This document shows, one piece after another, positions 53,820-61,182 of a stretch of 64,000 nucleotides of DNA (position 1 is the stretch's first letter; each line of letters starts with the position of its first letter). This stretch comes from Bifidobacterium sp. B4142 (GTDB lineage Bacteria; Actinomycetota; Actinomycetes; Actinomycetales; Bifidobacteriaceae). Below the pieces are notes generated by a model. The model was not told the DNA's origin and did no database searches. It saw only the letters and a list, made by a program, of their open reading frames with translations. The stretch is from assembly GCF_026537325.1 (NCBI RefSeq), contig NZ_JAFNMJ010000005.1, positions 62,001 through 126,000 on the forward strand. The letters run 5' to 3'. Both the position numbers and the translations under genes were made by a program.

Positions 53820-55574
53820 CTATCCTACCGCGCACGACATGGCATCTTTCTCCTCAACTAGTTTGCCGTCTCGCAGCGTCAGCAACCGGTCAACCCTGGC
53901 AAGGACCGAGGGACGATGAGAGACGATCAGACAGGTACGGTCGCCCTTCCGCTCGATCAGCCTGGTCAAGACCCGGCCCTCGAGGAGAGCATCCATATTG
54001 CTGGTGGGCTCATCCAGAAGCATGAATGGCGCCGAGCTCAAAAAGGCGCGAGCCAGAGCCACCCTTTGCCGCTGTCCATCGGACAGGTCCGAGCCGTTGT
54101 CAGCAAGCAGATGATCCAAGCCGTCAGGCAGCTGGTCGATCAGATCATCCAGGCAGGCATCATGAGCTGCCTTCTCAATATCTTCTCTGCTGGCATCGGG
54201 CCGGGCCAGAGCGATGTTATCCGCCAAAGTAAGGCTAAATATATAGGTATCTTGACTCACCAAAGCCTGCTGGGCACGCAGGTCGACAGTGTGAATCGTC
54301 TCGATAGGCAGACCGGAAACCGTCAGATCCCCACCACTGCGCTCCTGGAACCGCATCAGCAGATCGATCAAGGTAGACTTGCCAGCTCCGTTGGCGCCTT
54401 GGATGCCGATCAGCTCGCCAGGCTTGATGGAAAGATCCAGACCGTCCAAAACCGAGATTCGGCCACCATGTTCACCTGAGTCAGTCTTGCCCGTGTCAGT
54501 CTTGCCAGCGTAGGAGAAGGAGACGGCCTTGGCCTCCTCTCCAGTGAACTCCGCCAGGGGATCCCCATGACCGGATTCCACCTCACGTACAGGCGGCTCC
54601 TTATCCAGAAGCGAGAAGACCCGTCGAGCCGCGGCCAAGGTGGGCTGCAGGCCGGCGCCTAGCCGGGCCACAGGTATCAAGGGAGCGAAGGAAGAGAGGA
54701 AGCCGACCAGTCCGATCATTCCCCGTGCAGGATTCACCAACCCTGCCGAACCTAGGTGGCAGGCCATCAATGTGAAGACTCCAGCGCAGATCAGAGTGAC
54801 CACGTTGGTGACCAGATCGTTGGCAATAGTCCGCCCAGAGGTACGGCCCCGCGCATCCAACATCTGGCCCGTAGCGGCTCCCACCCGGCGACGGGTATTC
54901 CCCAGAGCGCCCAACCCCGCCAGCTCTGTGCGGCCCTGCAGAGTCTCCAGAAGAAGGGAATGCAAATTGGCTTGGGCCGTCCGCTCCTGCATGGCTACCT
55001 TGAAGGTGGGTCTTGCGCTCAGGATGGGGATGAGCAGACCGACGATGAGGTAGGAGATCACGGCGGCCAGGCCCATCCAGGGCGAGAGCCAGGTGAGCAG
55101 GGCCAGGTTGGCCAAGGAAGTCACCAGAGCGATGGCGATGGGTGAAAGGGTGTGGGCGTAGAAAATCTCCAGCAACTCGATGTCATTGGTGATCACCGTC
55201 ACCATGTCTCCGCGCGCCTGGTCGCGCAGACCGGCCGGGGCCAGGGACCGCATCTTGTCGAAGACCGTCGTGCGGATGTCGCGGAGCATGCTGAAGGCCA
55301 TCTCATGGTTGCAGTACTGCTCCCCATAGGCCATGACCCCCCGGCTGAGGGCGGTCAGGACCGCCACCAAGGCCCAGAGGACCCACTGGCCATTCAGCGG
55401 CGGCCAGTCAGCAACCAGGCCGATCAGGGCCGCAGCGGCTGCCATCATGCTCCAGACCGCAAAGAGGTGGCCCAGGCTGCCGCAGAGGATGGCCTTGCCC
55501 TCCGTGCCGGCCAGAGGCTTCATCAGCCGGGCCATGCGGCGCATCATCACCAGGTTGCCGGTCGTCTGCTGCAT
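53820..55574 (-). CDS. ABC exporter half-transporter, subunit 2 (CydC-like)
   Basis: A 584-residue protein: a six-helix membrane domain (about 15-305) and an ATPase domain (about 350-575) with Walker A GANGAGKST, signature LSDGQ (Gly to Asp at its third place), Walker B FMLLDEPTS and the H-loop SHR. It follows its partner by 4 bases and surely forms a heterodimer with it. CydDC, the nearest type, exports cysteine or glutathione; lipid or drug export is also possible, and no cytochrome bd genes are seen. I chose the ATG at 55574, behind GGGGAG, over 55640, which lies inside the partner gene. A Thr/Asp/Lys insert precedes the ATPase domain. A broken copy lies at 52138. Confidence 0.88.
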   Translation of the reverse strand: MQQTTGNLVMMRRMARLMKPLAGTEGKAILCGSLGHLFAVWSMMAAAAALIGLVADWPPLNGQWVLWALVAVLTALSRGVMAYGEQYCNHEMAFSMLRDIRTTVFDKMRSLAPAGLRDQARGDMVTVITNDIELLEIFYAHTLSPIAIALVTSLANLALLTWLSPWMGLAAVISYLIVGLLIPILSARPTFKVAMQERTAQANLHSLLLETLQGRTELAGLGALGNTRRRVGAATGQMLDARGRTSGRTIANDLVTNVVTLICAGVFTLMACHLGSAGLVNPARGMIGLVGFLSSFAPLIPVARLGAGLQPTLAAARRVFSLLDKEPPVREVESGHGDPLAEFTGEEAKAVSFSYAGKTDTGKTDSGEHGGRISVLDGLDLSIKPGELIGIQGANGAGKSTLIDLLMRFQERSGGDLTVSGLPIETIHTVDLRAQQALVSQDTYIFSLTLADNIALARPDASREDIEKAAHDACLDDLIDQLPDGLDHLLADNGSDLSDGQRQRVALARAFLSSAPFMLLDEPTSNMDALLEGRVLTRLIERKGDRTCLIVSHRPSVLARVDRLLTLRDGKLVEEKDAMSCAVG

Positions 55575-55578
55575 GCTG

Positions 55579-57363
55579 TCACTCCCCGTCCTCATACTGG
55601 GCCTGCTCCTTCCACTGGGCCGCAAATCCGCCCCCGGCATCCATCAGCTCACGGAAACCGCCGCTCTCCGCCAGACGGCCCCCCTGCAAGAAAAGGATGC
55701 AATCGGCATTGCGGACCCCGGCCAGGCGGTGGGTGATGGTCAGGACCAGGGACTCCTTGCCCAGCGCGTCCATCAGAGCAGCCAAGGTAACGTCATGCTC
55801 GCGGTCAACGGCGCTGGTGGCCTCATCGAAGATGTAAACAGAGGAACGCCGCAGGAGCCCGCGTGCAATGGACAGCCGCTGGCGCTGCCCTCCGGAGAGG
55901 TTGCCTCCCTCAGGGTCGATGGGAGCGTCCAGCCCGCCCTTGCCTTGGACAAGACCGGTCAGACCGACCTTGTCCAACGCGTCCAGCAGCTCACCATCCG
56001 AGTAGCCCAGTCCGGCCGGATCGAGATTCGACCTGACGGTTCCGGTGAAGAGGTGGTCGGTTCCCCGAACCACGGTCTGCAGGCCAACCAGGTCCTCACG
56101 TGACAGATCGCTGATTTTGCGTCTTCCAATAGACAGTTCTCCGGTATACCTCTGAAGGCGCCCGGACAGCAGGCCCGCCAGGGTGCTCTTGCCGGAGCCC
56201 GAAGCGCCGACCAGGCCCACATGCCCCTTGGCCGGGAGATCGAAGTTCAGATTGGTCAGAGCCTGGAAGCCGTCAGGATAGGTGTAGGTCAGATTGCGAG
56301 CGCGGATGCCCAGCGCACCGGCAGATCCCGATGCAGGCCCTGGGACAGCGTCCGAGGCGTATTGCGGAGGCGCCGACTCCCTGTCACCCCCCTGCCGTGC
56401 CTGGAGAATGTTGTCGATGGCCTTGCCCTGCTTAATGGCGACCATGCCGGAATGCATCATGTAGACCAGCTGCCGCTCGGGCGCAAAGAGCCGAACCCCG
56501 GCCAGGGCGACGACCAGGCAGGATAGCACTCGAGAGGACCCGCCTTGCCCAATCAGGACTGTGGCTGCAACCGCCAGAATGAGGCTGGCGTAGATGACCG
56601 CGTCAGCCTTGATCAGCGAGCGCAGCTGCCCGCCCAGGACCCCCATGGTTATCCGGCGGAACCCCTCGGACTCCTCGGCCAGATCATCAGCCTGCCGCTG
56701 GTCCGCTCCAAAGATCTTCAACGTGCTGAGCCCCCTCAGGGCATGCTCGAAGTGGACGCCGACCTTGTCGTACTTGCGCAGCTGGCCCAGCTGCACTTTG
56801 ATGTTCTCGCCCATGGTCGGCTTGGAGGCCAGGGGCAGGGCCACCATGCCGATCACGACGATCCCCGCAGCCAGCGGGCTGACGGGCAGGAGGACGGCCA
56901 GAGCCACGACCAACATCAAGGCAGTCTGGACCAGGGCCGGAATGTAGGCCGTAAAGTAGGAGACGACCGACTTGACCCCCTCGGTCGAAAGCCTGGCCAG
57001 GGTTTGCGCCGGAACGTCCAGGTCGTTCTCCTGCCCATTGGGGTCGAACACGGATAGGTACAGGGCCTGGGAGAGCGCCTTGCCCATCCCATCGGCCAGA
57101 CTAGCGCTGACGGATCTGGCGACCGCCTGAGTCAGGAACCGAACCAGAATCAGCCCGCCTATCAAGACGGCCAGAGGCCTAGGCCGACCGGGCACCCAAG
57201 CAAGGGTATGGGGAACAGCCAGTCCAAGGGAACGGCCCACGGCCGTGATGGCCACCGACAGGAGGAGGACCTCCACCAGCGCGCCGAGCGTCTGCAGGAG
57301 AGCCAGCAGAAGGCTGGCACCCATCCTGGCTCCTGGCAGATGGAGTAGTCGCTTGCTGATCAT
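55579..57363 (-). CDS. ABC exporter half-transporter, subunit 1 (CydD-like)
   Basis: A 594-residue protein with six membrane helices (about 10-300) and an ATPase domain (about 345-585): Walker A GASGSGKST, canonical signature LSGGQ, Walker B VYIFDEATSAVD and THR. The arrangement of a canonical and a slightly altered signature in two adjacent half-transporters is usual for heterodimeric exporters. The membrane part resembles CydD and antibiotic-type exporters; the substrate is not predictable. It is the first gene of the pair and divergent from the ECF operon. Confidence 0.88.
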   Translation of the reverse strand: MISKRLLHLPGARMGASLLLALLQTLGALVEVLLLSVAITAVGRSLGLAVPHTLAWVPGRPRPLAVLIGGLILVRFLTQAVARSVSASLADGMGKALSQALYLSVFDPNGQENDLDVPAQTLARLSTEGVKSVVSYFTAYIPALVQTALMLVVALAVLLPVSPLAAGIVVIGMVALPLASKPTMGENIKVQLGQLRKYDKVGVHFEHALRGLSTLKIFGADQRQADDLAEESEGFRRITMGVLGGQLRSLIKADAVIYASLILAVAATVLIGQGGSSRVLSCLVVALAGVRLFAPERQLVYMMHSGMVAIKQGKAIDNILQARQGGDRESAPPQYASDAVPGPASGSAGALGIRARNLTYTYPDGFQALTNLNFDLPAKGHVGLVGASGSGKSTLAGLLSGRLQRYTGELSIGRRKISDLSREDLVGLQTVVRGTDHLFTGTVRSNLDPAGLGYSDGELLDALDKVGLTGLVQGKGGLDAPIDPEGGNLSGGQRQRLSIARGLLRRSSVYIFDEATSAVDREHDVTLAALMDALGKESLVLTITHRLAGVRNADCILFLQGGRLAESGGFRELMDAGGGFAAQWKEQAQYEDGE

Positions 57364-57480
57364 GCCTGTCCTTCTTGCTGCCTTTCTGATACACCCCTCT
57401 CAGTGGACCCTAGCAAAATCCCCGTGCACCAGGCAATACCCCCGGTATGAAGCCCTGGCAGGGGTCATGAAAAAATATCA

Positions 57481-57510
57481 TTTACTTTCCGCCCCTGGCT
57501 CCCCTAGACT
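57481..57510 (+). promoter_or_regulatory. Candidate promoter of the ECF transporter operon
   Basis: TTTACT (57481) and TAGACT (57505) are 18 bases apart, 94 bases before the ATG at 57604. The untranslated leader between them is long enough for regulation, but I recognise no riboswitch in it. Confidence 0.4.
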
Positions 57511-57603
57511 TGAATGCAGAACCTGACATCTGCTGATATGGCCTCACCTGGGCATGCCAACCCACGGACTGAGCGCCCGCCACCCGGATGGGAGCGATCC
57601 TTC

Positions 57604-58212
57604 ATGAAAGCACTCAAGACGAAAGACCTGGTCAACGTCGGCATTTTCACAGCCCTCTACTTCGTCAGCATGGCGGTAGGCAACTTCATCACCGTCTTTC
57701 TGGCGGGCTTGGTCATGCCCGGCCTCTCCTCCCTCTTCATTCCCACTGTGGTGGGGCTGGTCTCTGGTCCGGTCTACATGCTGATGATCCGCCGGGTGCC
57801 CAGGTTCGGGGCCATCACTATCGTCGGCGTCATCATGGGCCTCTTTCTGCTGGTCTTCGGCCACTTCGCCCTCTCCTTCATCCCCTACGCCTTCTGCGGC
57901 CTGCTGGCCGATCTGGTTCAGTCCTCGCTCAGGGAGAGCCGTCCCAACCTGGCTCGCTGCCTGAGTTACGTCATCCTCACCTTCGGCTGCACCGGCCCCG
58001 TCCTGCCCCTCTGGTTCATGAAAGACGCCTACGTGGCCAGCCTGGTCCGCCGCGGCAAGAGCCAGGAGTACATCAACGGGGTCTTCGCACCCATCACCGG
58101 AGCCACCTTCCTGGTCTGCATACTGGCCACCCTGGTCGGCGCCCTGCTCGGGGCATGGATAGGCGCCAGGATCGTCGACAGGCATTTCAACCGGATACCT
58201 GCCAAGCAATGA
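57604..58212 (+). CDS. ECF transporter S component (MptD-like)
   Basis: A 202-residue protein with five to six membrane helices, starting KALKTKDLVNVGIFTALYFVSM, the pattern of the MptD group of substrate-binding S subunits. S components bind a vitamin or similar micronutrient; the ligand of this group is unknown. The T and fused A genes follow with overlaps, so the three form one dedicated importer. The ATG has GGGAG 9 bases upstream. Confidence 0.88.
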   Translation: MKALKTKDLVNVGIFTALYFVSMAVGNFITVFLAGLVMPGLSSLFIPTVVGLVSGPVYMLMIRRVPRFGAITIVGVIMGLFLLVFGHFALSFIPYAFCGLLADLVQSSLRESRPNLARCLSYVILTFGCTGPVLPLWFMKDAYVASLVRRGKSQEYINGVFAPITGATFLVCILATLVGALLGAWIGARIVDRHFNRIPAKQ

Positions 58213-58907
58213 GGCCTATCTCCATCTACACCAGATTCCTGCTGGTCATCTTCGCCAACGCCCTTATTTTCCTCACCCTGCCCACCCCGCTGGTCCTGGC
58301 CATCAACATCTACTTCTGCAGCTTCCAGGTCATCGTGGGCAGGGTGAGGAAGGGCCAGGCCTGGCTTCTGGTCTGCCTGGTCTTCGCCCTGGGCGCCTCC
58401 CTGGCCATGGTTTTTCCAGAGAATCTGCCGGGGCATTACCTGCTCTTCCTCTTCGTCGGCGTAGGCAGGGTTCTTCCCCTGGTGCTGGTGGCGGCCTTCA
58501 TGATGGGTACCACCAAGGTCTCGGAGCTGGTCTACCTGATGCGCAAGATTCACGCCCCCCAGTGGCTGGTCATCCCCGTCAGCGTCCTATTCCGCTTCTT
58601 CCCGACCGTCAGGCACGACTATGCCCAGATCAGACGGGCCATGAAGTTCAGGGGGATCGCCGTCACCACCGGCGACATGGTCCGGCACCCGATGCGGACC
58701 ATGGAGTACATCTACGTTCCCCTGCTCAACAACGCCACCAACGTGGCCTCCGACCTGACCTCAGCCGCCCTGACCAGGGGGATTGGCGACCCCGGTCCCA
58801 AGACCTCCATCCAACGGATTGTCTTCACCAGACTGGATGCGCTCATGTGCGCCCTGGGCCTGGTCCTTATGGGATGTGGAGCCTATGTTGCAATGTTCCA
58901 GGCTTAG
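58209..58907 (+). CDS. ECF transporter T component
   Basis: A 232-residue protein with about five to six helices, of the CbiQ/EcfT type. The two coupling-helix motifs that seat the ATPases are visible as RRAMKFRGI (near 143-151) and SAALTRGIGDPG (near 186-197), both Ala-x-x-x-Arg-Gly-like. It joins the S subunit to the ATPases. Its ATG overlaps the S-gene stop (ATGA). Confidence 0.9.
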   Translation: MRPISIYTRFLLVIFANALIFLTLPTPLVLAINIYFCSFQVIVGRVRKGQAWLLVCLVFALGASLAMVFPENLPGHYLLFLFVGVGRVLPLVLVAAFMMGTTKVSELVYLMRKIHAPQWLVIPVSVLFRFFPTVRHDYAQIRRAMKFRGIAVTTGDMVRHPMRTMEYIYVPLLNNATNVASDLTSAALTRGIGDPGPKTSIQRIVFTRLDALMCALGLVLMGCGAYVAMFQA

Positions 58908-60336
58908 CTTCACCTACGAGGACGCCAGCCAGCCATCCCTCAAGGAGGTCTCCTGCCGGATGGGACAGGGCCGGCTAACCGTGGTCACCGGGCCGAGCGG
59001 ATGCGGCAAGACCACCCTGTCCAGGGTCATCAACGGCCTGATTCCCGAACTCTACGAGGGCAAGCTGGAGGGCGAGTGCCTGATCGGGGGCGAACCCACC
59101 ACGGCCCGGCCCATCTACCGGCTTTCGGAGCAGGTGGGATCGGTCTTCCAGAATCCCAAGACCCAGTTCTTCACCACCGACGTCCGCAGCGAGTTGGCCT
59201 TTCCCCTGGAGAACACCGGGGTTCAGCCGGAGGCCATCCAGGAGCGTATAGACCAGGTGGCCGACCTCTTCGGCATCACCCAGCTCTTGGATCGGGACAT
59301 CTTTTCCCTGTCCGGGGGCGAAAAGCAGATGATCGCCATCGCCTCCTCCTGCATGATGGACCCACAGATTCTGGTCCTGGACGAGCCCTCCGGCAATCTG
59401 GATGTTGAAGCGGTGGCCAGCCTGGCGCGGATCCTGGGCCGCTTGAAGGACCGGGGCCTGACCATGGTACTGATCGAGCATCGCCTCTACTACCTGGACG
59501 GGCTGGCCGACGACTTCCTGGTCATGAAAGACGGCAGGCTTACAGAGCACCTGACCCCAACCGCCATGAGGGGACTGGATGGCCCGAGTCGTCAGGCCAG
59601 GGGACTGCGGGCCCTGAACCTGGATGCGAACGAGGATGCGAGCGCCCCTGCCAGTGTCGCCACTGAGAAGACCCCCGACCTACTCCGGGTCAGGAATCTG
59701 ACCTATGCCTACCACCACGACCAGGCTCCTGCCCTAAATGTGGACGACCTGACCCTGTCCAGCGAGGACGTCACCGGCATCATCGGCCGCAACGGAGCCG
59801 GCAAAAGCACCTTCGCCTCGGTCCTGACCGGTCTGCTCAAGCCTGGCGACAGGTCGGAGATCAGCCTGAACGGAACCAAGCAGACCGCCAGGGAGCGCGT
59901 CGAGGACTCCTACATGGTCTTCCAGGATGTCAACTACCAGCTCTTCAGCGAGACCGTCGAGGGCGAAATGCTCCTTGGGGCCAGACGAACCGATCTCTTC
60001 AGGGAAGTGGCACAAAAACTTGACCTGGAGCGGCTCCTGGGCCGGCACCCCAACACCCTTTCCGGCGGAGAGAAACAGCGAGTGGCCATCGCGGCCGCCA
60101 TACTGTCGGGCAAACGCCTGGTGGTTCTGGACGAGCCAACCAGCGGCCTGGACCTGCTCCACATGAACCAGGTGACCGGGATGATCCGCTATATGCGCTC
60201 CCTGGGAGTCATGGTGATCGTCATCTCGCATGACCAGGAGTTCCTGGCACAGACCTGCCAACGGTTCATCACCTTCCGCCAGGGCAGACCGGTCAGGGAC
60301 AGCCGCAAACTGGGCAACCTCCTGCAAGCCCTCTGA
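58885..60336 (+). CDS. ECF transporter ATPase with two fused ATP-binding domains
   Basis: A 483-residue protein holding two complete ATPase domains: about 1-225 (GPSGCGKTT, LSGGEKQ, ILVLDEPSGNLD) and about 245-483 (GRNGAGKST, LSGGEKQ, LVVLDEPTSGLD). This equals EcfA and EcfA' in one chain, so no other ATPase is needed. The ATG at 58885 lies inside the end of the T gene (23-base overlap), preceded by GGAG. Confidence 0.92.
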   Translation: MLQCSRLSFTYEDASQPSLKEVSCRMGQGRLTVVTGPSGCGKTTLSRVINGLIPELYEGKLEGECLIGGEPTTARPIYRLSEQVGSVFQNPKTQFFTTDVRSELAFPLENTGVQPEAIQERIDQVADLFGITQLLDRDIFSLSGGEKQMIAIASSCMMDPQILVLDEPSGNLDVEAVASLARILGRLKDRGLTMVLIEHRLYYLDGLADDFLVMKDGRLTEHLTPTAMRGLDGPSRQARGLRALNLDANEDASAPASVATEKTPDLLRVRNLTYAYHHDQAPALNVDDLTLSSEDVTGIIGRNGAGKSTFASVLTGLLKPGDRSEISLNGTKQTARERVEDSYMVFQDVNYQLFSETVEGEMLLGARRTDLFREVAQKLDLERLLGRHPNTLSGGEKQRVAIAAAILSGKRLVVLDEPTSGLDLLHMNQVTGMIRYMRSLGVMVIVISHDQEFLAQTCQRFITFRQGRPVRDSRKLGNLLQAL

Positions 60337-60478
60337 GCCCTTGCCGGGCCTGTGGACATGTTGCCGCCCGGCAGGCGGTTCTCCTGTGCCCCAGGCCCTA
60401 CGAACGTATACAGTAGTGGGGAGCAGAGCATCGGGGGGCGTCCCTTGCGTCGGACGGCCAGGGTTACGAGAGGGCATG

Positions 60479-61180
60479 ATGGGCTATATCGACGTCATTG
60501 GAGAAACGAAGCGGTATGCGACCGGCGAGACGACCATTGTGGCCAACAACGACGTCACCTTCTCCATCGAGAGAGGCGAGCTGGTGGTCATCCTCGGAGC
60601 CTCGGGGGCGGGCAAGTCGACTGTGCTCAACATCTTGGGCGGCATGGACACCTGCGACGAGGGCCAGGTGATCGTGGACGGGAAGGACATCGCCGGCTAT
60701 GACGCCCGGCAGCTGACCACCTACCGCCGCTATGACGTGGGCTTCGTCTTCCAGTTCTACAATCTGGTGGCCAACCTGACCGCCAGGGAGAATGTGGAGC
60801 TGGCTTCGGAGATCGTAGACAACGCTGCCGACCCGGTCCAGACCCTGATCGACGTAGGCCTGGGCGACCGGATCGACAACTTCCCTGCCCAGCTTTCCGG
60901 CGGCGAGCAACAGCGGGTGGCCATTGCACGGGCCGTAGCCAAGAACCCCAAGATCCTGCTCTGTGACGAACCCACCGGAGCCCTGGACTATCGGACCGGC
61001 AAGCAGGTGCTGCGCATCCTCCAGGACCAGTGCCGCCAGAAGGGCGCCACCGTGGTCATCGTCACCCACAACGCGGCCATCGCCCCCATCGCCGATAGGG
61101 TCATCCGCATGCACGACGCACGGGTCCAGGCCGTGCAGACCAACGACAGCCCCGAAGACATCGAAAACGTGGAGTGGTGA
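60479..61180 (+). CDS. MacB/LolD-type ABC ATPase
   Basis: A 233-residue ATPase with Walker [20 protein letters not shown] (Q-loop), [14 protein letters not shown] and [11 protein letters not shown], the pattern of the MacB/LolD group. It powers the large FtsX-type permease encoded 2 bases downstream. The group drives mechanical work or export of peptides and lipoproteins. ATGs at 60476 and 60479 are both possible; spacing from AGAGGG favours the second. A 142-base gap separates it from the ECF operon. Confidence 0.93.
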   Translation: MGYIDVIGETKRYATGETTIVANNDVTFSIERGELVVILGASGAGKSTVLNILGGMDTCDEGQVIVDGKDIAGYDARQLTTYRRYDVGFVFQFYNLVANLTARENVELASEIVDNAADPVQTLIDVGLGDRIDNFPAQLSGGEQQRVAIARAVAKNPKILLCDEPTGALDYRTGKQVLRILQDQCRQKGATVVIVTHNAAIAPIADRVIRMHDARVQAVQTNDSPEDIENVEW

Positions 61181-61182
61181 GG

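Noticed and set aside
57364-57603. Riboswitch before the ECF operon
   Set aside because: The leader is long enough, but I could not match it to a known aptamer core such as TPP, cobalamin, FMN or preQ1.
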